Source of the DNA: Hyphomicrobium sp. D-2
Lineage (GTDB): Bacteria > Pseudomonadota > Alphaproteobacteria > Rhizobiales > Hyphomicrobiaceae
Assembly (NCBI RefSeq): GCF_029872155.1
Contig: NZ_JARXLA010000003.1
Location: forward strand, 62,001-126,000
DNA length: 64,000 bases
Direction: 5' to 3'
How positions within the stretch are numbered: the first letter of the stretch is position 1; each line of letters opens with the position of its first letter. A model generated the notes under the pieces. That model was not told the DNA's origin, did not search any database, and saw nothing but the letters and a program-made list of their open reading frames with translations. Position numbers and translations under genes: made by a program. Shown here in pieces: positions 1-9,500 of the stretch.

Positions 1-2
1 TT

Positions 3-1025
3 CTGCTGGCAGCTGGGACGTTCCTTGATGCGCCGCTCGCGATTGAGCAGGCGCGCTCCTATATCGAGGTGTTCGGCGCAACGCCGGCGGCGGGAGGGGG
101 ATTTATCCAGGGTGCGGTTGGGCCAGTTGGCTACTATGTTGCGCTGGCCGCGGCAGTCGCAAGTTTCAGGCTGCCTCCACAAAAGGCAAAAATATGTGGC
201 GTCGTGGCTGCCGTAGCGGCCGTCAGCGTATTGGTGTCGCGGCTTCCCGCATACGGCGTCGGCCAAGGGGCCATCGCCATGACGGTGAGCCTGGCGGCAG
301 TCGCCAATTGTCTCGCGTGGGCGCCGACCAGGCCGGACTGGCGGCTGCTGGCTATTGTTTCGCTGGGACACATGCTGCCATGGATCTGTGCGTTTGGAAC
401 CGGCAACACTCTGTTGTTTCAAAGCAGCTTCTACGTCTCTCTGCCGTTATGCGCGGCTATTATGACAGCTTACCTGTGCTTTGGCGGACGCGATTGGCGC
501 ACCATGGCGGTGGCTCTGCTTGCCACGTTCTTTGCGTTCGCTGCGCTGTACGCCGCCGACAGATCGCCCTATCGGATTCATGCTGGATTGAATTCGCAAG
601 AACATTCCGTGCCCGTCGGTGGCGGGTTGTTGCGGGTGGATGCGCCCACCCGAGATTTTATTGAAAACCTTCGCCGCCAAGCTGCAGCGGCGGGATTTTC
701 GCCCGGAAGTGTAGTGCTGGATTTTTCGGGTGAACTGCCCGGGGCAGCGTTGGTCTTGGGGGGGCGGGCGCCGTATTTTCCGTGGCTGGTCAACGGCTAC
801 GACTTCTCCGAGCGCCTTGCGTCGGCAGCGGTTGCGCAACTGAATCCGGATGATCGCAAGCAGGCCTGGATCGTGCGAAGCGATGCGCCCCGAACGTTTA
901 CCGCAGCCTTCGTGACATCACTCGGATCTGACCTTGATAAAGATTATAAGATCGTTGCCACAGCGCTTCATCCGCTCTATGGCAGACAAGTGATATTATA
1001 TGCACCTGTCGATCGCGCGCAGTAG
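3..1025 (+). CDS. Polytopic membrane protein, 3' part only
   Basis: The frame is open to the left edge, so the gene begins outside the window; only about 340 C-terminal residues are seen. The visible part has at least four hydrophobic segments (roughly codons 35–185 of the fragment) followed by a soluble domain of about 150 residues. This resembles the arrangement of ArnT/GT39-like or 'hypothetical membrane' proteins of surface-polysaccharide loci, where a multi-spanning region ends in a periplasmic domain. No catalytic motif can be recognised in the part present. It is followed at 55 nt by an operon of methyltransferases, a GtrA protein and a glycosyltransferase, so a role in building or transferring a lipid-linked sugar is a reasonable inference but is not shown. 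Confidence 0.7.
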   Translation: MLAAGTFLDAPLAIEQARSYIEVFGATPAAGGGFIQGAVGPVGYYVALAAAVASFRLPPQKAKICGVVAAVAAVSVLVSRLPAYGVGQGAIAMTVSLAAVANCLAWAPTRPDWRLLAIVSLGHMLPWICAFGTGNTLLFQSSFYVSLPLCAAIMTAYLCFGGRDWRTMAVALLATFFAFAALYAADRSPYRIHAGLNSQEHSVPVGGGLLRVDAPTRDFIENLRRQAAAAGFSPGSVVLDFSGELPGAALVLGGRAPYFPWLVNGYDFSERLASAAVAQLNPDDRKQAWIVRSDAPRTFTAAFVTSLGSDLDKDYKIVATALHPLYGRQVILYAPVDRAQ

Positions 1026-1079
1026 TGCAGGGAGTGAAATAGTTATTTTCGAGAGCAGATCTCTCGAGATTGGGCTTCT

Positions 1080-1808
1080 ATGTCTCGTTCGTCAGATACA
1101 CGCGAAGAAGTGCCATTTGATCGTGATGTAGAAACCCTAGGTTCCTATGTCTATACGCAGGGTACTCAACTCTCAAACATTGTCGCTGTGGCTCGCCAAT
1201 CGCGTGCAGTAGCAGAAGCGCTGGATTTTTCCGGTGCTGACGTGATTGATATCGGCTGCGGTGACGGTGCCGCTACGGTCGTGCTGTATGATCAAACGCA
1301 CCCGAAGCGCATTGTTGGGATTGATCCGGCAGCCAACGCCATCGCTGCAGCTGACAAGCGTGTCGGCGATCGCAATATCCAGTTCGCTGCCGAAAGCGCC
1401 TATCGGCTGCCATTTCCAGATCAGAGTTTCGACATTGCGCACTTGCGCGGTGTACTCCACCACATGGACGAGCCTGAGCGCGCTGTGGCCGAGGCCGCCC
1501 GCGTCGCGCGTACGGTTCTCGTGCTGGAGCCCAACGGCTACAATCCTGCATTGAAGCTGATCGAGAAGACATCAAGCTATCATATCGAGCACGGAGAGCG
1601 TTCGTTTCCGCCTGCCCGGATCGACAGGTGGCTACGCGACCAGGGGCTTGAAATCGTTCGGCGCGACTATTCGGGGCTTGTCCCCTATTTCTGCTCCGAT
1701 AGCGTTGCGCGAGTGTTGGGGTTTGTGGAACCGCTGGTCGAACGGCTGCCGGTTCTGCGCGCGATTGGTTGTGGGACATATGTCTGCGTGGGTAGAAAGC
1801 ACAGTTGA
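1080..1808 (+). CDS. Class I SAM-dependent methyltransferase
   Basis: The 242-residue protein has the class I Rossmann methyltransferase core. Motif I reads DIGCGDGAA near residue 58, an acidic strand-2 end (GIDPAA) follows, and the strand-4 motif ends in LRGVLHHMDEPE, typical of the Methyltransf_11/UbiE-like group. It would transfer a methyl group from S-adenosylmethionine to a small molecule or sugar; the substrate is not predictable. Its last codons overlap the TTG start of the GtrA gene, so the two are translationally coupled. It is the first of three methyltransferases in this short operon, which suggests O-methylation of a glycan or glycolipid head group. Confidence 0.85.
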   Translation: MSRSSDTREEVPFDRDVETLGSYVYTQGTQLSNIVAVARQSRAVAEALDFSGADVIDIGCGDGAATVVLYDQTHPKRIVGIDPAANAIAAADKRVGDRNIQFAAESAYRLPFPDQSFDIAHLRGVLHHMDEPERAVAEAARVARTVLVLEPNGYNPALKLIEKTSSYHIEHGERSFPPARIDRWLRDQGLEIVRRDYSGLVPYFCSDSVARVLGFVEPLVERLPVLRAIGCGTYVCVGRKHS

Positions 1809-2164
1809 TACTGGCTCGATTCCTAGTTGTGGGCTTGTTGAACACGATTGTGGCCTTGATCGTGTTCGCCACCTTGCAATGGCTTCTCTCCGACTATCTG
1901 CTGGCGGGCTTTATCGCCGTTCCGATCTGCGTGCTGTTCTCCCACGCTACGATGGGGCGCCTGGTTTTCAACTCCACAGGGCTGGGGACGCTCATTCCAT
2001 TCGCGACGGTCTATGCGGTGCTGGGAATGATAAACGCAGGCCTGATCTCTATGGTCGTCAGTTTTGGGCAGGATCCTCTGATTGGGCAAATCGTTGCTGC
2101 TCCGGTGATCGCCGTGCTGTCGTTCTTGGGCAACGAACTGATCGTATTTAGGCGGACAGGATGA
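1805..2164 (+). CDS. GtrA-family membrane protein
   Basis: This 119-residue protein has four predicted membrane helices and the GtrA signature: an N-terminal RFLVVGLLNT segment and a C-terminal FLGNELIVF ending. GtrA/DPMS-like proteins are thought to flip polyprenyl-phosphate-linked sugars across the inner membrane or to anchor their partner glycosyltransferase. The start is a TTG that overlaps the preceding stop codon by 4 nt, and its own stop overlaps the ATG of the GT2 gene (ATGA). The GtrA–GT2 pairing is the classical one for O-antigen or lipid A sugar modification. Confidence 0.87.
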   Translation: MILARFLVVGLLNTIVALIVFATLQWLLSDYLLAGFIAVPICVLFSHATMGRLVFNSTGLGTLIPFATVYAVLGMINAGLISMVVSFGQDPLIGQIVAAPVIAVLSFLGNELIVFRRTG

Positions 2165-3144
2165 AGACGATTTCCATCGTTACCCCGTGCTTCAACGAGG
2201 AGTTGAACATCCGCGAGTGCTATGAGGTCATCAAGGCGCTGTTCGCAGACAAGTTGCCGGGATACCGCCGCGAACACATTTTTTGTGACAATGCCTCGAC
2301 TGACAGAACCGCCGAGATACTGCAGGAAATCGCGGCTGCCGATCCAGATGTGAAAGTGATCGTCAACACACGCAACTTCGGTCCGCTGCGATCGAACTAC
2401 AATGGCGTGATGGCATCTTCGGGTGATGCGGTTCTGCTGTGCATGGTGGCCGATTTGCAGGACCCGCCGGAACTGATCCCTCAATTCATAAAGCACTGGG
2501 AACAGGGCACTGAGGTGGTTTTTGGTATCCGGGCGACCCGCGAGGAGTCCTGGATCATGCGCAATGTACGCGGCGCCTACTACCGGCTTCTTACCGGCGT
2601 TTCGCAGATGGGGGTTCCCCCCGGCGTTGGCGATTTTCAACTCGTCGACAAGCGGGTAGTGGATGCCATGCGACAGATCGATGACGCGTATCCGTTCATG
2701 CGTATGATGACGTTCGAAATCGGATACAATGCGGTGGGCGTTCCCTATCGATGGGTGGCGCGCAAGCGAGGAATTTCGAAGAATTCGCTGTTGCGGCTGA
2801 TCGATCAGGGCATGAACGGCTTGATTACGTTCACGTCGGCCCCCATTCGCATCGTACTTTTCACCGGCTTCTTCATCGCTGCTCTCGCAATTCTTTATGC
2901 CGTTGCGATTTTCGCCGCGAGCCTCATCATGTATCGCGAGTTTGCACCGCCAGGCATAGCCACGCTTATTACGGCGGTGTTTTTCTTTGGTGGTGTACAG
3001 CTGTTTGTTACCGGACTTATCGGTGAATACATCCTTGCCATATACGGTCAGGTGCGTCGTAAACCATTGGTCTTCGAACGAACCCGCCTAAACTTCCCAA
3101 CGGAAAAAGAAACGACAAAGGACCTTTCCAATGGCCAACGATGA
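2161..3144 (+). CDS. Family 2 glycosyltransferase, DPM1/GtrB-like
   Basis: The 327-residue enzyme begins with the GT-A nucleotide-binding strand (SIVTPCFNEELN), has the acidic motif VADLQDPPE near residue 100 and ends with two membrane helices (about residues 232–262 and 268–298). This layout is that of GtrB/ArnC/DPM1 enzymes, which load a sugar from a nucleotide donor onto undecaprenyl phosphate at the cytoplasmic face of the inner membrane. It directly follows its likely partner, the GtrA-type flippase, with a 4-nt overlap. The sugar is unknown. A 14-nt overlap couples it to the next methyltransferase gene. Confidence 0.9.
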   Translation: MKTISIVTPCFNEELNIRECYEVIKALFADKLPGYRREHIFCDNASTDRTAEILQEIAAADPDVKVIVNTRNFGPLRSNYNGVMASSGDAVLLCMVADLQDPPELIPQFIKHWEQGTEVVFGIRATREESWIMRNVRGAYYRLLTGVSQMGVPPGVGDFQLVDKRVVDAMRQIDDAYPFMRMMTFEIGYNAVGVPYRWVARKRGISKNSLLRLIDQGMNGLITFTSAPIRIVLFTGFFIAALAILYAVAIFAASLIMYREFAPPGIATLITAVFFFGGVQLFVTGLIGEYILAIYGQVRRKPLVFERTRLNFPTEKETTKDLSNGQR

Positions 3145-3940
3145 CAAGCTGTCGAACCTGAGCACCGCCGCGCAAAACACCGCCGTCATCAAGACCAATG
3201 GAGAGTTCATTCAGCGGTCGGGCAGCGAGTCGGATATCGACGAAAGCCTGCGCGAGATGTTTCAGCAGCATGGATTTTCAACGGGTCCGCAGTGGGCTTA
3301 CCATGCCAACGCATATCTCAAGCGGCAGGCGCTCTCGCGTATCCTTTATCTCGATGAGATTTACCGGAGCATCGTCTCTGTGCCTGGTGTGATCTGCGAG
3401 TTCGGTGTCCAGTACGGCGCGACCACCGCCCTATTGACCAACCTTCGCGGCATATACGAACCCTACAATCATTCACGCCATATATACGGCTTCGATACAT
3501 TCGAGGGCTTCTCGACCGTCGTTGCAAAGGATGGCACGTTCTCCGATCAGGGCGATTATGCTGTTCCAGAACGGTATGAAGAGCAGCTTGAGAGTCTGCT
3601 TGGTCTGCATGAGGCCAACGCTCCGTTATCGCACATTACGCGCTACCATCTGGTCAGAGGCGATGCGTCGGTGACGGTTCCTGCGTGGATCGAAGCCAAT
3701 CCGCATGTTGTCGTTTCGCTTGCCATTCTCGATATGGATGTCTTCCAGCCCACCCGCGATGTTCTGGAAGCGATCAAACCGCGTCTCGTGAAGGGATCGA
3801 TTGTTGTCTTCGATGAAATGAACTGTCCGCACTTCCCCGGGGAGACGCTGGCTGCGCTGGAGGTGTTCGGCCTCAACAATCTCGCGCTGCGCCGCCATCC
3901 CCACCAGCCGTATTGTTCATGGGCTCGGATTGGCGACTGA
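3131..3940 (+). CDS. TylF/MycF-like O-methyltransferase
   Basis: The 269-residue protein matches the macrocin O-methyltransferase (TylF) family. A glycine-rich SAM motif CEFGVQYGATT lies near residue 90, IYGFDTFEGF near 122, and a metal-binding strand SLAILDMDVFQPT near 196 is followed by GSIVVFDEMN. Members methylate hydroxyls of sugars in a Mg2+-dependent reaction, which fits the glycan context. The start overlaps the glycosyltransferase gene by 14 nt and the stop overlaps the next ATG by one base. The exact sugar and position methylated cannot be told from sequence. Confidence 0.85.
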   Translation: MANDDKLSNLSTAAQNTAVIKTNGEFIQRSGSESDIDESLREMFQQHGFSTGPQWAYHANAYLKRQALSRILYLDEIYRSIVSVPGVICEFGVQYGATTALLTNLRGIYEPYNHSRHIYGFDTFEGFSTVVAKDGTFSDQGDYAVPERYEEQLESLLGLHEANAPLSHITRYHLVRGDASVTVPAWIEANPHVVVSLAILDMDVFQPTRDVLEAIKPRLVKGSIVVFDEMNCPHFPGETLAALEVFGLNNLALRRHPHQPYCSWARIGD

Positions 3941-4665
3941 TGCAGAAGCGCGCGTCAATGTTCGTACAAGACGAACGGGGCTTTAATCAGATCTTTCCGA
4001 AACGGGGCACCTCTGTCCTGAGAGCGCAACGGCGCTCGGATTGGTTCGCTAAGCAGCTTCGCGATGGCGGGGCGCGCCATGCTATTGAGCTGGGCTGCGG
4101 CACAGGAGAGATGGCTTTTGACGTGGCGCGAGCCTGCGGCGACTGTCAGATTCTTGCGATCGATCTATCGGAGAAATTCATATCAGAAGCCAAGAGCCGA
4201 TATGCTCTGCCCAATCTCGAGTTCCGGGTTCTGGATGTACTGTCGGATGGTCTGCCAGCGCTGCAGCGAACGGATCTGTTTTTCGGCAACGGGGTGCTGC
4301 ATCATCTGATCCCGCAATTGCCTCAGGTGCTTCGCCGGCTGCGAGAACTTGTAGCTGACGATGGCGGGATGGCTTTCATTGAGCCCAATTTGAATAATCC
4401 GATATGCCGTTTCCTGTTCGGAACATCCTTAGGGCGCCGTCTGGCGCACTTGGAACCACAGGAAATGGCGTTTCTGTCAGACGAGCTGCGGGATCTCGTT
4501 GCCAACGCCGGATGGGGGAAGGTCGAGATTGCAACTGCCGATTTTCTATTGCCGGGATTGCCGCGTTTTGTGACGGGACCAAGCCTTTGGCTGGAGCGGC
4601 GCTGGGAGGATACCCCGGTTGCCAATTGGATGGGCCAGTCTCATTTCCTTCGAGCGCATGCATAG
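3940..4665 (+). CDS. Class I SAM-dependent methyltransferase
   Basis: This is the third methyltransferase of the operon, about 241 residues. SAM motif I is IELGCGTGEM, strand 2 ends in AIDLSEKF, and the strand-4 motif is LFFGNGVLHHLIP, again Methyltransf_11-like. An in-frame start lies 27 nt upstream, but the ATG at 3940 overlaps the preceding stop as TGATG, the usual arrangement for coupled genes, so I prefer it. It closes the operon: about 500 nt without a gene follow. A sugar or lipid methylation role is inferred from its neighbours only. Confidence 0.82.
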   Translation: MQKRASMFVQDERGFNQIFPKRGTSVLRAQRRSDWFAKQLRDGGARHAIELGCGTGEMAFDVARACGDCQILAIDLSEKFISEAKSRYALPNLEFRVLDVLSDGLPALQRTDLFFGNGVLHHLIPQLPQVLRRLRELVADDGGMAFIEPNLNNPICRFLFGTSLGRRLAHLEPQEMAFLSDELRDLVANAGWGKVEIATADFLLPGLPRFVTGPSLWLERRWEDTPVANWMGQSHFLRAHA

Positions 4666-5175
4666 CTGCGCAGTCCCATACTGATCGGATGATGTCGGCG
4701 TTCAGATCCGGAAGGCGGATACCCACCCACCGCTGTCGCTACCGGAGGTGGTGCGCTGTGACGGCTAAGTGACGCCTCGGTAGAGCGCCTATAATCAGAA
4801 GCATATTCAGCTTGCTGACGGCGCGCGGCGGTGTTTACGGCTGGTCAGCCGCGCAAACTTAAACCCAAACTTCTAACTGTTGTGATTGGTACGTCATTGG
4901 ATGCCAGGCGCACCGGGACAATGACGTAAATCAGATTGCGCACGCGGGACGATGCTAAAATTGTGCCGCTCGGCTGGATGTTTCCCGGTCAAAGTCCGCT
5001 AAGGATGCCAGTCGATCGCTCGCGATTTCGCGGCATGCGTGAGCTGAGTCACTCAGGACGATCAGTTGCTGATCAGTTCAAAGAACATCATGTACATCGC
5101 GCGCGAGCCTGTATAATAGGGCTCGCCCGGCGGGGTCGTCTCTGTACTGCCTTCTGAGGGTGCGAGAAACCTTGG
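4666..5175. other. Gene-less interval with a 9-bp inverted repeat
   Basis: No convincing gene lies in this 510-nt interval between the glycan operon and the AraC gene. It holds a perfect 9-bp inverted repeat, ACGTCATTG at 4891–4899 and CAATGACGT at 4919–4927, separated by 19 nt and without a following T-run. It could be an operator or the remnant of a terminator. Confidence 0.5.
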
Positions 5176-6195
5176 ATGGTGGCGATGAAATCCTACGAAG
5201 ATCTCCCTCGCCTTGCTTTTGGTCATACCAGAGCTGCTAAATTCCGCGATGCCGACAGCATGTCTGAGGCATTGGCAGGGATGGGCTCGCTGGAGATGAA
5301 GCACCGCTCTGCCGAAGCCGATGGTTCTTTTCGCGCCCAGACGGCAGTCATCAAAACGCGGAGTGTGAGGCTGGTGGCGCTGGCTTCATCGGCATTTCAC
5401 GTCGAAGCGCAAGGCGCTCCCAGCGGGCTGCTTATGGTTCCTTTGCATGGATTTACAACCACGCAGCACGACGGCCGAACTTTCGAGTGGGGAACGGATC
5501 AGGGCGCATTGTATTTGCCGCCTGGGGGATGTTCGGCGCGTTCGACCGCTCGCTCCGTCATAGGAATAGATGTTGATCGAGCCGAATTCGACCGCGTCAC
5601 GCAAGTGATGCTTGGCGGCAGGCCGCTTGCGCGTGGTTCGGCGTTCTCGTTCTCAAGGCCCTGTCCTGTCAAGCTTCCCCGCACCGGCGTTGATTTCTGC
5701 CGTGTGATTGACAGCCTGGCGGCGACCATGGATCTGTTTGAAGGTGATGAGCATCTCATTGCGAGAGCCGCTCTCGACGACGCCATTATTCGGGTTGTCG
5801 CTCTGCTTTTGAATTTCGATGCGTTCTCCGCATCAGCGCCGGATGCTGGCGCACCCCGGGCTGTCCTTCGTCTGGCCTGCGAATACATCGATGCCAATCT
5901 TACCAGCACGATTACATTGACCGAGCTGGAGTCGATAACGGGGCTTTCGCGTCGGAGTTTGCAGTATGCCTTTCGCGCGGCTTTCGATTGTACGCCAATG
6001 CAGTGGGTCGCGCAGCGCCGGCTGGAAGCGGTTCGCAATCATATTCTTGCTGCGCGCGAGGGCGAAAACCTAACGACGATAGCGGGCGAATATTTTGCCA
6101 ATCTTGGGGAGTTCGCCCGCATGTACAAGCAGAGGTACGGCGAGCTTCCGTCAACGGCCTTGAAGCAAGCTATAGCTAAACGATTACGCTCATAG
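5176..6195 (+). CDS. AraC-family transcriptional regulator
   Basis: The 339-residue protein has an N-terminal domain of the AraC_binding_2 type (about residues 40–210) and a C-terminal double helix-turn-helix of the AraC/XylS type (about residues 230–335), with recognition-helix features ITGLSRRSLQYAFRAAF and the conserved hydrophobic GEFARMYKQRYGELPS. It probably activates transcription in response to a small ligand. Its target is unknown, but the next gene in the same direction, 386 nt downstream, is a large autotransporter and is an obvious candidate. The start at 5176 could be replaced by the ATG at 5185; nothing decides firmly. Confidence 0.87.
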   Translation: MVAMKSYEDLPRLAFGHTRAAKFRDADSMSEALAGMGSLEMKHRSAEADGSFRAQTAVIKTRSVRLVALASSAFHVEAQGAPSGLLMVPLHGFTTTQHDGRTFEWGTDQGALYLPPGGCSARSTARSVIGIDVDRAEFDRVTQVMLGGRPLARGSAFSFSRPCPVKLPRTGVDFCRVIDSLAATMDLFEGDEHLIARAALDDAIIRVVALLLNFDAFSASAPDAGAPRAVLRLACEYIDANLTSTITLTELESITGLSRRSLQYAFRAAFDCTPMQWVAQRRLEAVRNHILAAREGENLTTIAGEYFANLGEFARMYKQRYGELPSTALKQAIAKRLRS

Positions 6196-6581
6196 TGCGT
6201 TCGACGTTCGACATGAACGGACGCGAATAGCGCCTGGCGGCATGCTGGGTTTGTCGCTGTTGCGGCACCTCGCGACTGCTGAGCGCGCCGGCAGCGATAT
6301 ATTTTTTTCCCGATTGCGCGATGGCGACAGCCTTTTTCGTTTGTGCGATATCGCACCCCCGAGAATCACGCCTTTTTGAATGCTGTGTATTGCCAGAATT
6401 TGAGCGGACCTGACCGGTCCTTGCTCTCCGCGGATTGGCGCCTGACGTGATTTTCGGGCGACGCGGTCGTTCGTCTAAACGGCTTACCGTCTGTGGCGTC
6501 ATTCAGAGTCGGCTCATTTAACAGCCTGGCGCGTCCTTTGAGCGTAGCACCCGTCTCACTTCGCAAAAATAGGATTCAAGC
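6196..6581. other. Long leader region upstream of the autotransporter
   Basis: These 386 nt carry no supported gene. The stretch includes an A/T-rich patch near 6297–6310 and must hold the autotransporter promoter and any AraC operator, but I cannot identify either with confidence. Confidence 0.45.
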
Positions 6582-9500
6582 ATGCGCAGCGCCCTGCAAC
6601 GCCGCATCTTCAGTATGTGCTCCAGCGCACTCGCCATCACAGCGATTTTGAGCGTTTCGCCGGACGGGCACGCAGCCGATGTGGTGATCAATGGAACAAC
6701 TGAGAACTCGCCACCTTTCAGTATGAATCCGTCTGATGATTTGCTTGTCGGCACGACGGGAACCGGCGCGCTCAACGTGATCAGCGGCACGTTTCAGGTC
6801 AACTCTGCAGTTCTGGGCACATCGGCATCGGGCAATGGCACGGTGACCGTCAGCGCAGGCGGCGCATTTGGTGGACCGGGTGCCAACTTCACCATCGGCG
6901 ATGCGGGCATTGGTACGTTCTCATCGATTGACGATACGACGGGCTCTTACAACTACTCGGCGCTTACCATTTTGGGTGCGCAAGCAGGCTCGACGGGTAC
7001 GGCCACGCTCTCCGGCTCACGGGCGGAATGGAACATCACCAGCAGCTTCACGATAGGTGGTGCGGGCACAGGCACGCTGACAGTGAGCAATGGCGCCACG
7101 CTGAATACGTTGCCGGCAGCAAACGTAATCATCGGTGATGCCGCCACGGGCGTCGGAACTGCGACGATCGACAATGTGAGCTGGTCGGCCTTCAGTATGC
7201 GTGTCGGAAACCTAGGCTCCGGAACCGTTACCGTTGAAAATGGCGCGGACCTCGCTGTCGGTAACGGTGGCTTGACCGTTGCTTCAAACACGGGATCGAC
7301 AGGTCTACTGAATGTGACCGGGACCGGATCGAGTGTTTCATCTTCGGGCGCGACCGTTATCGGTCAATCCGGCAACGGCACGTTCAATCTATCCGCCGGT
7401 GCGACGGCCACGTTTACCGGTAGCTTCTCGATTGGAACAACGGCTACCGGTGTGGGTATCGTCAACTTTACCGGACCGGGTACGGCGGTCACCGCGACGT
7501 CAGTTATCTCGGGTACGCGAGGCGATGGAACACTCAACATTCTCGACGGAGCCACGCTAACGAGCACCACAGCAGGTGTGGGTGCAGCTCCTGGCGGCAC
7601 CGGCAAAGGCGTAGCAACCGTATCTGGCGTCGGGTCCACGTGGACGAACACAGGCGCCGACTTTCAGGTCGGCTTCGGCCCCTCAACCGGCACGCTTAAC
7701 ATTGAGAACGGAGGTTCCGTCGTTACCTCGCAGGCGATGACTCTGGGATGGAATACTCTTGCGGCCCCCGGAACGGTGAATGTGAGCGGGACGGACTCAA
7801 CGTTAGACGTTGGCGGAGACCTGACCGTTGGCAGGGCCGGCACTGGCATAATGAACGTGACTGACGGTGCATTCGTCGATTCAGGCACAGTCTATATTGG
7901 CAGCCAGACAGGGGGTGTAGGCACGCTGAATATTTCCGGCGCATCGACCGTTTGGGACGCCAGCAGTACATTCTACGCTGGCTACGGCGGCACCGGCACA
8001 CTCAATATCACCGGCGGAATGAAGTTCGATGCCACCAATTACATGGGCTATCTGTATCTGGGCTATGATGGCGGCGGAAATGGCACCGTAAACATTTCCG
8101 GCGCTGGGACACAGGTTGTGGTCGACAATTACATTGAGTGGCACAGCGGCACGGGTGCACTCAACATCACCGACAGCGCTAGCGTAACGACCGACTATCT
8201 TTATGGCGGCGGTGGGGATGGCGGCAGCACCATGCTCGTGAGTGGTGCCGGAACCCATTTCAACGCCGACTACGGTGCCTACATCGGCTACTATGGCGCA
8301 TTGGATGTTACCGTGACGGACTCGGCGCTATTCAGCGCCTCTTTCGCGACCTTAAATATTGGCGTCTATAGTGGCGCGGATGGCTCCGTCACGGTCAGCA
8401 ACGGAGCGCAGGCCACTGCACCCAACATCGCTATAGGCAGAGATGCCGGCAGCACTGGTGTTCTTACGCTTGCAACGGGCGGCAGCGCCACGACACCAGG
8501 AACCGTGCAACTGGCGCAGGACGCGGGCTCAACTGGTACGCTGATCTTCGGCGCGAAAGCAGGTGATCCTGCAGTTGCCGCGGGAACACTCAGTGCGCCA
8601 ACCGTCGCGTTCGGCGCAGGCAATGGCGCGATCGTCTTCAATCACACCGGCAGCATGAATTTTTCGCCAGTGATCTCGGGTGGCGGCAGCGCCAACTCTG
8701 AAATCAACGTGCTCGCGGGCAATACGAATTTCACCGCTAACAACAATGCCTTCGGCGGCACGATGAATGTCACAGGCGGCACGGCCTACATCAATGGCAA
8801 CATGGGTAACACTCAGGCCATCGTAAGTGGTACCGGTACGCTTGGCGGCAGCGATTGGATCGGTGCGCTCGAAGTACAATCGGGAGGCACCGTCGCACCG
8901 GGCAATTCCATCGGTACGTTGACGGTGGCCGGTGACGGTGTGTTCGAGGTCGGTTCGAAGTTCGCGGTTGAGGTGAATGGCGCGCAGTCAGACCTGCTGT
9001 ATGGCAACGGATACATGACGCTCAACGGCGGCACAGTTCTCGTCAGCGGTGTTCCCAGCCTATTGAAATACGCGATCCTCACTGCCGACTTCGGCGTGAC
9101 CGGAACATTTGAGGGCGTTGAGACAACGTCAGCGTTCGTTCTCTACAGCCTCGATTATGATTTCAACAATGTCTACCTGCTGATCGACGGCTACAAATCG
9201 CTGACATCGGCTGCTGGAACACCGAACGAGATCGCCGTCGCAAAGGCGCTGGACCAGTTCCCGAAAGACAATCCGCTCTTTTCGGCAGTTGTTGGCGGCA
9301 GCATCGCGGATGCGCAGCAGGCGTTCAACGCGCTGTCGGGTGAGATCCACGCTTCGGTCGGTTCCGCATTGGCGGACGATAGCCGCTATGTGCGCGAGGC
9401 GATCACCGGCCGCCTGATCCAGTCGTATTACGGGGGTGCCGGTGCGGGTGGCGGCCAACCGATCGTGCTCGCAGCAGCGGCCCCGACGAACGTCGCCACG

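Noticed and set aside
6700-8900. Regularly spaced DNA repeats that might suggest a CRISPR array or satellite
   Set aside because: They are in-frame codons of the degenerate autotransporter passenger repeats, not identical repeats with unique spacers.
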